DNA of 64,000 nucleotides from Tretioscincus oriximinensis (taxonomy: Eukaryota > Chordata > Lepidosauria > Squamata > Gymnophthalmidae), in assembly GCA_022410635.1 (NCBI GenBank), contig JAJVDF010000784.1:361501-425500 (forward strand), written 5' to 3'. Below, in pieces: positions 21,197-31,277 of this stretch; the first letter of the stretch is position 1; every line of letters begins with the position of its first letter. The notes under the pieces are model-generated. The model was given only the letters and a program-made list of their open reading frames with translations, had not been told where the DNA came from and made no database searches. Made by a program: the position numbers and the translations under genes.

Positions 21197-21549
21197 CAAG
21201 GATGGGGAACCTAAGACCCATGGGCCAGATACAGCCCGTGGAACTACTTGGTGTAGGCTAAGGCCTGCACCCTGCGGAGCTGTTTGGTCTGGCAGTTGGT
21301 GCACCAAAAGATTGCCTGAAGAGCCATTAGGCTCCCCCGGTTAAATAATCATTCCTCATTTTGTTAAAACATGATGTGAAAAACAAAAAAGAGGGAGGAG
21401 GGAGTCCTAGAAGAGAAGAAGGTGGAGAAAGGATGGGAGAAGCATTGAAAAGTTCGCAGTTTTGTGGGTCCAGGTAGAGGCATGTCTTGCGGAGTGTGTG
21501 TGNCCTGGGCAGAAGGGGGCACTGGTAGAAAAAAGGTTCCCCACCCCTG
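21197..21549. mobile_element. hAT-like non-autonomous element C, copy 2
   Basis: Left end CAAGGATGGGGAACC, right end GGTTCCCCACCCCTG. The body is collinear with copy 1 (GAAGAGCCATTAGG, TTTTGTTAAAACA, TTTTGTGGGTC). Flanks TATTACAC and AATCACAG agree at 5 of 8. It contains an extra purine-rich segment (21385-21440) and one N. Confidence 0.85.
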
Positions 21550-22090
21550 AATCACAGCAATGGGNAGGGAGGAACATTGTTTTCACCTACCACCCAGTGC
21601 TGCTACTGGTACTAGAAGAGGTGTGACTTTAAAGTGCTCCAATGCAGGTATGCAATCAGGCCAGATAAGGAGGGCAATCTTATGGTACACCTGCTCTGTT
21701 CCAGTTGATTTATTATTTTGTCCTCAAGTCAAATTGCAAAAAGGCCTCCAAAATCCTACTTTGTTGTGCTATTAAAAGCACAGAAGCCCTCCTTTTTGCC
21801 ACTCTGATCAAACAAGAAGCAAAGGCTACCCAAGTGCGCGAAAGAAGCTGCAATCGTATCTTTATTTACCTTTTCATCACCTGGAAAATTGCCTTTTTCC
21901 AACCACTGTGGCTTCAGGATATTCAACACGGTCCCCTTAAACATGCCAGTTTTCTCAACGGTTGTCTCATATAGGCAGAAAATAAATGCAACCTAAATAA
22001 TGTTTAATTGACAGAACAGATTGTTTATTCTCAAATAATAGCACTAAATTGCAGTGCTTAAAAAATAGTTAGTTGCTATCAAGCCATTAC
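21550..22090. other. Low-repeat block, weak conserved-element candidate
   Basis: No shared repeat. 21790-22090 is AT-rich with 'CTTTATTTACCTTTTCATCA' and 'AATGTTTAATTGACAGAACA'. Opposing frames near 21705-21974 have no domain. Possible regulatory DNA by texture only. Confidence 0.3.
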
Positions 22091-22606
22091 AGCAGCTGGA
22101 GTCTCTCCCTCTCTCTTTTTTTTCTCCCTTTCTTCTCAAGAATAGGCAGATGCAAAAATGAACCACAGCCTCNTCGCCTGAAACCACTTGCTTTGCTTTT
22201 TTTTTAATGCACTGAAACATTCACTGCCATGTGTCCAGATGTTTTTTCCACTGATTTTTCAGGCAGCTGTCAGCTTCTGCCTGGCATTAACATGGATTGA
22301 TAGCTAAGGCTGCATCCAGACACAGGGTNGCTATTCTGCTGTAAGTCATTATCATTACCCTTAATAAGACCTGCATCGCTGATGGTACTCAGTGTGAGCT
22401 CTGGGATTGGTCTTCATTTGACCAATCCCAGAGCCCACAACGAGTCGGCGCATGAGAGTGTAAGATGCAGAGAGAGAAAGGGAAACCTCTGCACAGAAGA
22501 GCTGTGATTTTAATGGTTGAAAAAAAGAAACAATTTCAGCAGAATCAGTTTTATAATATTGGGCAGCATCTTTCTGAAATGTCATTGACCCACACTAGGT
22601 TTCTTA
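22091..22606. other. Unassigned stretch
   Basis: A CTCTCTCTTTTTTTTC tract (22110-22135), a 'GGCTGCATCCAGACACAGGG' segment near 22310 resembling the end of element G, and an inverted pair GGGATTGGTC / GACCAATCCC at 22402-22432. No gene seen. Confidence 0.4.
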
Positions 22607-22795
22607 GGCTGACCAGATGACCCCTTTTGGGAGGGGTGAAAACCCAGTTTTACGGTGCCTCCCGGTTTTTCCTGAGGGGGAAAAAAAATAAAATTTAAAA
22701 AAACTTTTTTTGAAAAGAAATTTCTTCAGCAAAAACCGTGAGGCACTCCAAAACCGGGTTTCTACCCCCCTAAAAAGGAGGTCTTCTGGTCAGCC
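22607..22795. mobile_element. Foldback element E, copy 3
   Basis: Left GGCTGACCAGATGACCCC, right ending TCTTCTGGTCAGCC. The arms mirror through GGTGCCTCCCGGTTTTTCCT and GTGAGGCACTCCAAAACCGG around an A/T-rich centre. Flanks GTTTCTTA and GTTTCTCA suggest an 8-bp-like target duplication, slightly offset. The open frame across it is spurious. Confidence 0.88.
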
Positions 22796-23324
22796 TACGT
22801 TTCTCACCTTGATGTTTTGGAAACAAAATAAAATATTAATTAAAAAAACAAAAACNCTGAATCTAGATATACTGAGAGCAAAACCAGGCTTAAAAATATC
22901 AGCTGGACAGTGCCTGCTCCTTTCATCCAAATGCCAAAATTATGAGATACGCAACCAGGATCTAAATTTAGCCATTCATTGGAAGATTCTTGGCAAGAAC
23001 ATTTGGTTTCCTACTTTGGTTGGGCTTGAAAAATTAGCCAAGCTCCACAGAGTCAATAAAAAAAACCCAGCTGTCTGCTTTGAACTGCTGCCCTAGTTAT
23101 TTGCCGTAGACTCCGCGTCCTTCGTCACTGTCTCTGCACATTCTAAGGTGGCTCNGAAATCAGTCTGGGTGTTTAGAAATGTAATATCATTGGCCACATC
23201 GCACTGGTATCTCCATGGAGCTGGAAGAGAAGCTGTATGATTAAACCGGACACCTTCTGGATTTCCACCCCTATGCTTTTAAAAACATTTGGGAATTCCT
23301 NCACTTTCTGAAACTTAAAGGCAC
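22796..23324. other. Unassigned stretch
   Basis: A-rich near 22815-22860, otherwise featureless, with three isolated N bases. No gene seen. Confidence 0.4.
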
Positions 23325-23790
23325 AATGCTATGCCCACCAGTATTTAAATCTGTGTCCTGCAGGCACATGAGGTTTTCCTACTATAATGGTAGTGTCATC
23401 ATGATGACTCTGCCCAACATGTCAGTGGAGTTTTTGCAGCGCGCCTGGAAAAACGGTTCTTTGCCCCACAATATTCTTTTGCTGGTGTTTTCCGAAATAG
23501 CCATGGCTGTAACTACAGAGGTGAGAAGCCTTCCTTGTTTTTATGATCCTTAATGGGATTACAAGGACACCACGAGTAGACACAAGGCAATGGATAACTG
23601 CTTACGGAGCATGCTCAGTAGTTACTTCCTGGTTCTGGTCTTGCCTGTTCTACATGGATTTAAAAGTTTTCTAATGGTTTGTTTGTGAAAGGATGAGGGT
23701 ACGTATACAGGGGTTCATGAATGGGTTCCTCCAGATTTTAAAACTATTGCGAAGTTTTAGTGAAGACCTACAATTGCTCTGTCTAGGATG
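23325..23790 (+). repeat. Interspersed repeat family I, copy 1
   Basis: Blocks 'GCAGGCACATGAGGTTTTCC', 'TCTTTGCCCCACAATATTCT', 'GAGCATGCTCAGTAGTTACT', TCCTGGTT and 'CTAATGGTTTGTTTGTGAAA' recur in the same order at 60390-60775 and in part at 28488, 53630 and 55400. Class unknown. The conserved block between 23395 and 23470 (CATCATGATGACTCTGCCC) also matches 28528-28600. Confidence 0.65.
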
Positions 23791-24653
23791 TGATATAATA
23801 AAACAGAGAAATAGATGATTGGGCATTAATGCCAATGTTGACAGAGAAAGAGATAGAAGAAACTTATAACTATGGATAAAGTAACAAACGAAGTCATATT
23901 GTATAATGGCATAAGGAAGGTCACATCCTTTAGGGATAAAGAAGAGGCCATGTGGGTAGAGAGGAAGATTCCTTATTTCCTTGCTGGTTTCTATGTTTCT
24001 GTACAAAACTACCAGAATATGAAACCTATTTAATGCAAAACTATTAATGTTTTATACTGTATTGCATAGCAATGTGTATTGTATACCAAATTAATACTAA
24101 TATATATATATATATTAAAGGCATACGTTGCTCTGCTTCAAGATTCACATTCTGGATGCTTTTATATTTTGCACATAGAGGTAGAGCCCAATCTATGACG
24201 ATATAAGGAAGGCTTAAGCGCTGAAGAAGAATGTTTATGACATAATTAGGATTATGGGATTATTCAGGGCAGTCCATGAGGTCACCTGAGGCCAAAATGT
24301 TGAGGGAGGAGAATGTGGGTGCAACAAGATGCAGCGAGAGAGAAGATGTCGCCGTTGTGTTGCCATCCGTTGCAAGGGGAAAAGCTGTGCTTTCCTCTTT
24401 CCTCCAGAACCCTCAGGACGTTATGGGTGGAAATTTAAACAGCAGGTCCTTAGAAACTTGGAGCTACCAATTTGTGTTTGCATATTGTTGCTTTTGTTGT
24501 TGTTGTTGTTGTTGTATACTACCAAGTCATGGTTGACTGTTCCATAGGTATTTCTATGCAGTTTTCTCGACATAGATTTAGAAATGACTTGCTACTGTGT
24601 ATTTGCTTTCCACTGTCTTCCGCCATTCGTACGAAAATGTCAAAATAATTAAT
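23791..24653. other. Unassigned stretch with small simple repeats
   Basis: (TA)n at about 24098-24116 and (TTG)n at about 24493-24514. The intervening sequence has no shared repeat and no exon-like frame. Confidence 0.45.
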
Positions 24654-24906
24654 ATAACAAAATAAAACATGAAGTACAGCAAAGCTAAAAATACAAGAGG
24701 GATGAGGGAAAACAAAAAAAGGAAGAAGAGGAACAGAAAGAGGAAGAAGGAGATGGGAAGAAGAAGAGGAAGAAGGAGGAGAAGAAGAAGAAGAAATAAC
24801 AAAATAAAACATGAAGTACAGCAAAGCTAAAAATACAAGAGGGATGAGGGAAAACAAAAAAAGGAAGAAGAGGAACAGAAAGAGGAAGAAGGAGATGGGA
24901 AGAAGG
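24654..24906 (+). repeat. 142-bp tandem duplication
   Basis: The 111 bases from 24654 (ATAACAAAATAAAACATGAA...) to about 24764 recur without a mismatch at 24796-24906, an offset of 142. The second half of the unit is purine-only. Full identity in neutral DNA implies a very recent duplication or an assembly artefact. Confidence 0.9.
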
Positions 24907-25196
24907 AGAGAAGGTGAGAAAAATGAGAAAGAGGAAAGGTGAGGAAGACAAAGAGCAGGAGGAGCAGGGAAAGAGTATGGAAAGAGAAAGAAAAGAAAGA
25001 AGGAGGAGTTGGAAGAAAGAGAAGGAAAGTAGAACCAGGAAGAGAAGCATAAAGCAGAGAAGAAAAGAGAAGAGGGAAAAGAACAATGGGAAGAAGGCAG
25101 GGGAGAGGGAAGGAAAGAGAAGGAAGAGGAAGAAAGAGGAATGAAAAAGGGGGAAGGAGGTGAAGAAGAGAAGGAAAACAAGGAGGGAGAGAGGAG
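24711..25196 (+). repeat. Long polypurine tract
   Basis: Almost 500 bp of mostly A and G (AGGAAGAAGAGGAAC, AAAGAAAGAAGGAGG, GGAAGAGGAAGAAAG). Minus-strand frames of up to 220 residues rich in Ser, Phe and Leu (24519-25181, 24685-25293) are consequences of the composition. Mirror-repeat segments could form triplex DNA. Confidence 0.9.
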
Positions 25197-25429
25197 GATC
25201 AGCCCTCACTTTTGAACAGTAAATTATCTTTATTATGACGCAGGCCATGGCACTGCAATTATTACTTGCCCTGTGTCGTAAGGTTTTTTGCAATTAGGGG
25301 TCTGTGCTGGCAGCGCTATGATATACAGAGATAATATATGTCCANGCAAGACAAAGGGATTGTCTCAAGATGTGTTTTTAGTATGTATCCCAGGGAGTGA
25401 GAAAAACGGGTGGGTTGCTCTTAAACATT

Positions 25430-25610
25430 TCAATTAGCCTTGACATGGCCTCTGTGAGCCTGCGGATTATTCTGCTTCACCGTTAAGTTTTTACGAGGCC
25501 TTTCGTGTAGATTACCCCTTCCTACAGTGATCCATAAATCTTGCTGTGCGACCTATGATTAATACTTCCTCCTTGCACACAATGGTGTCAAATTAATAGA
25601 AGAGGTACCC
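25430..25610. other. Low-repeat block, candidate conserved noncoding element
   Basis: Repeat-free, CpG-retaining and AT-rich, with 'CTGCGGATTATTCTGCTTCA', 'CAGTGATCCATAAATCTTGC' and 'CGACCTATGATTAATACTTC'. No frame spans it. Candidate regulatory element by texture. Confidence 0.38.
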
Positions 25611-26249
25611 TGGTAAAGATGAGTATCTTCGGTCCACAGTTTTAGACATTTTCCCAACCTGTGAGTACCTTGTAGAGGAAGGAAAAGCAAACAGGGAACC
25701 CTTTTGAGTTTGGGGTTTTAAGCGCCTTCCGTCCATGAGGGGCAAGATCAGTTCTCAAAGGGGGCATCATTTCAAGGACCAGTGGCATTTTCTTTCATCC
25801 TGGGCTCTAGGGACCCACCCTGCTTTTGAGCTGGTGGCTATCAAGGTGATGAAAGGCTACGGGTGAGCTGTTACATTGATGGAGAAGGACGAGAGATTTA
25901 TCCACAGAGATGCAAATTCAGAAATAATGGCCCAAACTTGCATGTATATAAAATACATCCCATTGTAAAAGAGACGTGTCCTGTCTATTAGATTATGAGC
26001 CGGAGGGAAGGCAACTGTCACATGTTATTTGTGATTTGTAAGACATGGCAAGTGGTTTTTAGCAGTGGAAGTTGGGATGAATTAAAATAAGCAAATATAA
26101 ATAATATAAACGATGAGCCAATAGGATATGACTGCATGTCTCACTGCTGCCCCCGGTGCCATCCAGTGGAATGACACGTGGTGATTACAGTTTGGAAAAG
26201 AAAAAGAAACAATTGCTGATTATGAACAAGAAGCATCACAAATAATAAC
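25611..26249. other. Unassigned stretch
   Basis: No shared repeat or frame. The part around 25890-26180 is AT-rich and without simple sequence, and might extend the preceding low-repeat block. Confidence 0.35.
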
Positions 26250-26680
26250 AGACTTGTGGGAGAGTTCAACATTCTGAGGTATAATGACTAATGACAGGGC
26301 TCTGAACTTTGACAGCCTCCAAAGACTAAAGGGAGGGGCTCAGAACTTTGGTAGTCTCCAGAAACCAACGACAGGGCTTGCAANTTAGGCATCCTCCAGG
26401 GACCAATTACAGGACCTGGAACTTTGGCAGCCTCCAGAGACCAGAGTCCTAGGTTGGAAACTGGCTAAAAGACAGAAGTAATAAATGGGCAGTTTTCTGG
26501 GTGGAAAGATGTGAGAAGTAGAATATCCCAGGGTTCAATAGAGGGAAAGGAAAATGGAAAGAAAGAAGGAACAAAACAAAGAAGAAACAAGTGAGAAAGG
26601 CATGGCAGGGGACAAGGGGAAGAGAGGGTGGAGGTATGGATGGGAGCAAGGTGGAACAGGGCCTAGAGTCTGTTGCATTA
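26250..26680 (+). mobile_element. Family N element, copy 1 (reverse-transcriptase remnant)
   Basis: Collinear with 31278-31810: GTGGGAGAG..AACATTCTGA, then four roughly 38-bp units built on 'AACTTTGGCAGCCTCCAGAG' (26300-26450), then GGGTGGAAAGATGTGAGAAG, AATATCCCAGGGTTCAATAG and a purine tract. The last translates as KDVRSRISQGS, a decayed version of the SG-PQGS-LG motif in copy 2. 26666 onward adjoins a CR1 end. Confidence 0.65.
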
Positions 26681-26684
26681 CCAT

Positions 26685-26795
26685 AACTCATAAGAGAAGC
26701 CCCGCTGAATGAGGCCAGAGCCCATCTCGTCCAGCATTCTATCTCATACAATGGCCCACCAATGGCACCAGGACAGCCTCAAGCAGAAGAAGGCT
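26685..26795 (-). mobile_element. CR1-clade LINE 3' end (family U), fragment
   Basis: 'GCTGAATGAGGCCAGAGCCC', 'TCCAGCATTCTATCTCATAC' and AATGGCCCACCAATGGCACC are the reverse complement of the U 3' end at 36600-36770. It carries only the last 110 bp or so, with the terminus at the left. Confidence 0.75.
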
Positions 26796-26796
26796 G

Positions 26797-26818
26797 CTGC
26801 TGCTGCTGCTGCTGCTGG
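26797..26818 (+). repeat. (CTG)n microsatellite
   Basis: Seven to eight CTG units between two oppositely oriented LINE ends. Confidence 0.9.
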
Positions 26819-26903
26819 GATGTTTTAGTGAATCCTGAGCTGAGCAGGGGGTTGGACCTGAGGACCCTGGAGGACCCTTCCAACTCTATGAGTCTATGCT
26901 TTT
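26819..26903 (+). mobile_element. CR1/L3-like LINE 3' end (family V), fragment 1
   Basis: 'GAGCAGGGGGTTGGACCTGA' followed by GACCCTTCCAACTCTATGAG is the common amniote CR1-type 3' terminus (GGTTGGACTAGATGACC..CCTTCCAACTCTATGATTCT). It lies head to head with the U fragment to its left. Confidence 0.75.
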
Positions 26904-27101
26904 ATAACGAAAAAAACTGTTCTTGAGTCTCTGCAAATGGTCGGTTTCCTACTCTATGGAAGTGGGAGGGGGATCCTTTTGTGAGTTATAAATGCCATGA
27001 TCCTTAGTTATAGATGACAGAAGCCAGTGGTGCTCTGAAGCAAATGTTAATGCATGTCACATTTGCAACATAGTAAGGAACTAACTAAGGCACTTTTCAC
27101 A

Positions 27102-27250
27102 TAGGGTTACCAGGTACTGTACAATCCAGGAGAGAAGTTTGACTTTTTAATGGATGCGAAAAAATTAGAAGCTGCACCTGGNGAAAAATTCCTCTCTTCT
27201 ATAGCCATTAAAGGTGTAAGATTCTATCCTGGATTTTGCCTGGTAACTCA
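27102..27250. mobile_element. Family M element, copy 1 (small inverted-end repeat)
   Basis: Ends TAGGGTTACCAGGTA and CCTGGTAACTC are inverted. The interior 'AGAAGCTGCACCTGGNGAAAA' (N as given) and CTCTTCTATAGCCATTAAAG matches 28916-29093. At about 150 bp with inverted ends it looks like a MITE, class undetermined. Confidence 0.6.
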
Positions 27251-27254
27251 TATT

Positions 27255-27335
27255 CCCACACTGAGTCTTATTCTGAGCTATATCTCAGCATACGTGCCTG
27301 CCATTACACATACCTGTGTAAACTATGTAGAATAA
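27255..27335. repeat. Family L fragment
   Basis: 'CTGAGTCTTATTCTGAGCTA' and TATCTCAGCATACGTGCCTG match one arm of the L element at 34713-34865. The other arm is absent. Confidence 0.5.
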
Positions 27336-27336
27336 A

Positions 27337-27405
27337 TAATTTGTTTCTACTTTTATCCTGCCCTGTATCCAGAAGGTCTCAGGGCTGGCAGACAAGAACA
27401 AAGGA
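27337..27405 (-). mobile_element. LINE T-type 3' tail fragment
   Basis: 'TTCTACTTTTATCCTGCCCT', GTATCCAGAAGGTCTCAGGG: the minus strand gives the CCCTGAGACCTTCTGGATAC tail. Only the tail survives. Confidence 0.6.
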
Positions 27406-27773
27406 CTTAGTTTTCCCCACCAAGATGTAAAGGAATGACATTCCATACCAAACTTAACAACAGCAAACACAAAATTCATAGCACATGTAATATGTGGTTG
27501 AGCAAGATTAAGGAGAGGGTCGGAAAACCACATCAAAGCCTCATGGCTTGTCGAACACAGGAAAGACTACTTCAGCATTGTCATGCCCTGCCACTTATAT
27601 AGACAGACAGATAAAAACAAACCCCGAGGGGGTCCCTGGATAGTTTGTGGAAGCCATATTCCTTTTCTGTTGCACATCTCATAAAAAGCCATTTTTCGTT
27701 GTCATAAAATTCTGAAGCTAGGAAAGATCTTTCAGGCAGCTTCTTATCCTGACCAACATATTGCCTAAGACAA
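27406..27773. other. Unassigned stretch
   Basis: No shared repeat or exon-like frame. AGACAGACAGATAAA at 27600-27615 is a small simple repeat. Confidence 0.4.
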
Positions 27774-27976
27774 GGCCAACCAGATGACCCCTTTTGGAGG
27801 GGGTTGAAAATCCGTTTTTGGGGTGCCTCCCAGTTTTTCCTGAGGAAAAAATAATAATAAAAAAAAATAGAAAAAAAATCTTTTTTTGGAAATATTTTCC
27901 TCAGAAAAAACTGGGAGGCACCCCAAAAACAGGTTTTCAACCCCCCTCCCCAAAACAAGCGGTCATCTGGTCAGCC
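27774..27976. mobile_element. Foldback element E, copy 4 (best arms)
   Basis: Left GGCCAACCAGATGACCCC, right GGTCATCTGGTCAGCC. The inner arms TTTTTGGGGTGCCTCCCAGT and CTGGGAGGCACCCCAAAAAC pair almost completely, leaving an A/T-rich loop of about 50 bases. Frames seen on both strands are mirror images of each other and not genes. No clear target duplication. Confidence 0.92.
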
Positions 27977-28487
27977 TACCCACCACTGCCCCAGAACGGA
28001 AGACCCAACTGGACTCCCCCCACCCTGAACACTGTTTTCCCTTGACTCATCCTATGAGTGACACTTCAGGGTCTTCAGGACNTGGAAAGAATGTATAAGT
28101 CCCCTTCCCTTCCTTTAAAGCAACAAAATGTTATTTTCTACTCTGCCATTTCCCCTTCTTCCCTTCTCCTCATCTGCCTACTATACTCTACAGCCCAGCC
28201 TCCCTCTCCTCTCTCCACCCCTCCCCACTTTGCTTCTCTTCCTTGTTCCTAGTTTATCCGCNGTTTTACACTAGTCCTCTCTATCTCGCTTCTCTTCTTT
28301 CCTCTCTACTTCCTTCCTTTTTTCTCCCAGGTTTGTCTCATTCTCTATCACACTCCCCTGTCTACAGCCATAGATGTAATAGCAGTTGCTGCTATTATCC
28401 CATTTTCAATGGTGGTGAATTGTTCATATTTGTAAATCATAAATATTAGAATTTTCTGTAGGCAAATATCTTCTTCACAAAAGAACA
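27977..28487. other. Unassigned pyrimidine-rich stretch
   Basis: 28100-28345 is strongly C/T-rich (CCCCTTCCCTTCC, CTCCTCTCTCCACCCC). Two isolated N bases. No gene seen. Confidence 0.45.
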
Positions 28488-28797
28488 AAAATAAGGCTAT
28501 AGGCACACTAAGTTTTAATACCGCGATGTTAGTAACATCATGATTGTTCTGCCCCACGTGCCGATGGAGTTTTNGCAAAGCATCCGGAAAAGCGTTGACA
28601 TCCACGAGGAACTTGTGGTTGCCGATCCTTCCAGGAAACAGTTCAAAATGCTGCTACTTCCATTGAGCAGCCTGGTGTGTGCTTTGTTGTCAAGAGAATT
28701 CAAGATACTGCATGGATTCTGCAGGTAGGTATGAATACGTGAAATCTGCAATTGCTTTTAGATTGAGGGTTTTACTTGTCATGTGGAGGGGGCCTAA
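28488..28797. repeat. Interspersed repeat family I, copy 2
   Basis: 'AACATCATGATTGTTCTGCC' and 'CCGATGGAGTTTTNGCAAAG' (N as given) align with 23395-23470. The right end GAGGGTTTTACTTGTCATG with GTGGAGGGGGCCT is shared, inverted, with 46355-46385. TAAGGC and GGGCCT at the two ends hint at inverted termini. No coding capacity. Confidence 0.55.
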
Positions 28798-28915
28798 AAC
28801 TTGAGTATCCTCAGTTCACCAGTTTATCACTCTTGCATCACAACATTTCTTGACTAAAATAATCTGAGCACAATCACACACATATCTGCCATAACCTTTG
28901 ACTGAATGTGGTCTT

Positions 28916-29093
28916 AGGTTAGGGTTACCACATAACAAACAGAATAGAACTTTGTGCCTTTGATGGGTGTGGAAAAAGAGGTGGGTTTTCTTTTCCTTCC
29001 ATGTGCTATGGACATTATAAGCTGCAACTGGTGAAAAGTCCTTTCTTCTATAGCCATTAAAAGTGCTTCATCCCGGTTTTCATGAGGTAACCT
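28916..29093. mobile_element. Family M element, copy 2
   Basis: Starts TAGGGTTACCACATA and ends CATGAGGTAACCTA. Shares 'AAGCTGCAACTGGTGAAAAG' and 'CTTCTATAGCCATTAAAAGT' with copy 1. Slightly longer (178 bp) because of extra sequence near 28960-29010. Confidence 0.6.
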
Positions 29094-29160
29094 ATCTTAG
29101 GGGAAACTGCTTAGATCACAATCTGTTGCACCAACAGGCAGGTAGATGTGCTCCAGGGTG

Positions 29161-29390
29161 ATATGATGACGATGANGACGACGACGACGACAACGACGAC
29201 GATGATGATTTAGATTTATAGTCCCCATTTCACTGAAGGGTGNTACTGAGAGTATACAGGGCTGAGAGAGTTCTAAAGAACTATGACTGGCCCCAGGTCT
29301 CCTAGCTGGCTTCATGGAGGAGTGTGTAATCGAAGGTGGAGGCTACTAGATAGGAGTCCAGCACTCTAACCACTACACCAAATTGCACCA
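29161..29390 (-). mobile_element. Degraded CORE-SINE (family J)
   Basis: (GAC/GAT)n tail at 29166-29210, then on the minus strand TCTTTAGAACTCTCTCAGCC, the core AGCTAGGAGACCTGGGGCCA, and the head with GCTGGACTCCTATCTAGTAG and a final TTTGGTGTAGTGG. The 3' tail region is scrambled, so the tail type is unclear. Confidence 0.7.
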
Positions 29391-30056
29391 AAATGGCTGA
29401 AGTAACAGTAGACTAGAGTAACTTGGCTCCTTAGTGCTTAAGTAACTTCTTCACAAAACCTATTTCTTTCTTGCTTTCTTTATGGAAGTTTGATGCTGCA
29501 GGTAAATTTTCCTATCGTAACTTAGAAGTGCTAGTTCTGACAGCTGTCTGTTTCCCTTGCTGAATCCCTTAGTACATTTTGATTCTAATGTAATGTGCCA
29601 AGTCAGACATGCCAACAGACATGTTTAATATAAGCAGCAGCAAAAAAAGATGCCCCCGGGGGTTGACATACGCTGGGGACAGAAGGCGAAGCCATCAATA
29701 TTCACATAATGTCAAAAGAGGGAGCGAAAAAGAATGGGAGAGAGAGAGAAACTTCTCACCCCAACCCCAAATGTATTTCATCTTTCTTCACCTCTTCAGG
29801 TGAACTGAAGATACACTTATGACAGCTGGAGGGGATCTTCTCTATTGCAAGNAGAGCTGATCTATGAGGGTAAAGCAGATGGTATCTCAGCACACTCAGC
29901 AGCTCAGAACAGGAGCCCACTCTCTCTTTTGCCACCTGCCCCTGGGATCATCAGGTCAAAGATGAAATAGAAATGAAATGAAACAAGGCATGAGGATCGG
30001 TGAGTTCAGCTTTCAAGAGGGTTTGTGCAGAAATGCAGTCTTCTGGTATCCCATCT
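29391..30056. other. Unassigned stretch
   Basis: No shared repeat, no credible exon. Purine patch GAATGGGAGAGAGAGAG near 29730-29750. Confidence 0.4.
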
Positions 30057-30336
30057 AAAAGAAGAAGGAGAAAAAGANGGANGAGGAAAAGGAGAAGGAG
30101 GAGAAGAAATAAAAAGGGTTGGTTTTTACTTCCCGCACTTTTCAACCCGAAAGGAATCAAATAACCTTCTGTTCTTCTCTTCACAACCTTGTGAAGTAGG
30201 TGGGGCTAAGGGAGCTCCAAAGAACTGTGCCTAGCCCAAGGTCGTCCAGCTGGCCTTGTGGAGGTGCGCAGAATCAAGCCAGGGGTCTTCCAAGTAAGAG
30301 TCTAACACCCTCAGCACTGCACCAGGCTGCCTCTCT
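30057..30336 (-). mobile_element. CORE-SINE (family J, tail b)
   Basis: GAAGAAGGAGAAAAAG tail, then on the minus strand TTTGATTCCTTTCGGGTTGA, CCACCTACTTCACAAGGTTG, the core GCTGGACGACCTTGGGCTAG, and the head ending AGCCTGGTGCAGTGC. Two N bases in the tail. Confidence 0.8.
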
Positions 30337-30544
30337 GGTGGAGGATGGGAGGACCTAGTTCACGCTCTCGTCCCATCCTTTGGCTGATGCCCTCCTGCCT
30401 TGCCCCATGTAAATCTGCCTCTTCTGGAGTTACTGTGGGCAGCTGTTTCAGAATTGCACCATCTGAATGCTCCTTGCCTCCTGCAAGAAGCCAAACAAGA
30501 GCCAAACCAGAGTGGCTGTAAANCCGAGTTAGCCGGGCAGCTGA
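30337..30544. other. Unassigned stretch
   Basis: GC-richer sequence with overlapping minus-strand frames (30311-30602), no recognisable domain. Confidence 0.4.
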
Positions 30545-31140
30545 GCGAAAGTGACAGCATCGTATGATGTATCTGGGATTCCACTGGTACCGCCACCCTC
30601 AAGTGATGAAGTTTGTCATATTCCCCTTATCGCCGAAGAGACACGAGCGTTTAAAAAAGAAGAAGAAATCAATGCCCTTATTACGAACAGCTCTGGGCCC
30701 TCCAGATCTATCACCCGCGCAAGCAGGCTTCTAGTTCCATATAACAAATACATATCATACATATCCAAACTGACATAAATATCAGGGCGGCGTGGAATGC
30801 TGTCAGAAGGAATAAGGATAATCCCCTTCGCAGCTCTTGTCAGCCGCCGTACCTGGTAAGGAGGTCCTACAAGCAGCATTATATGGCTGATTGACTTATG
30901 ACAACTCTAACCCAGCGGGGAGGCCGGACGGCGAGGAATAACCCGGGCAGCATACAAATGATGATAAAGTGATCCCTTTAAAGCACAATCTCCATAATAT
31001 TTCATGCTCATTGCGCAGTGTAAAGGCAGCCCTGTCGACGGGGCTAACTGCTCTATCAATTGATTTGATTCACTGCTGCAGGAACGCCCGGNCCCTATAT
31101 TTCAAACAAATGGCTACCGTGGATAAAAAATAATATCCGC
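30545..31140. other. Low-repeat block, candidate conserved noncoding element
   Basis: Nearly 600 bp with no shared repeat, no simple sequence and retained CpGs ('CTTATCGCCGAAGAGACACG', 'GGCGGCGTGGAATGCTGTCA', 'CCGGACGGCGAGGAATAACC'). AT-rich homeodomain-friendly stretches occur ('TCTATCAATTGATTTGATTC', 'TGATAAAGTGATCCCTTTAA'). Short frames on both strands lack domains and splice context. One of the strongest candidates here. Confidence 0.45.
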
Positions 31141-31277
31141 ATCAATATTAACCCTGAAAGAACTAATGGACGGAGAGTATAATTTCCTGGACATCCTAAT
31201 AATGCATTTTGACTTCACATGGCATGGGAAGGTTTTTCTTCCAGTCCTCTGCTTTTCAATTCATTCATTCATCTGTA

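Noticed and set aside
24519..25293. Ser/Phe/Leu-rich minus-strand frames of 202-220 residues
   Set aside because: Direct consequence of the polypurine tract on the plus strand. No domain, and overlapping frames of equal length.
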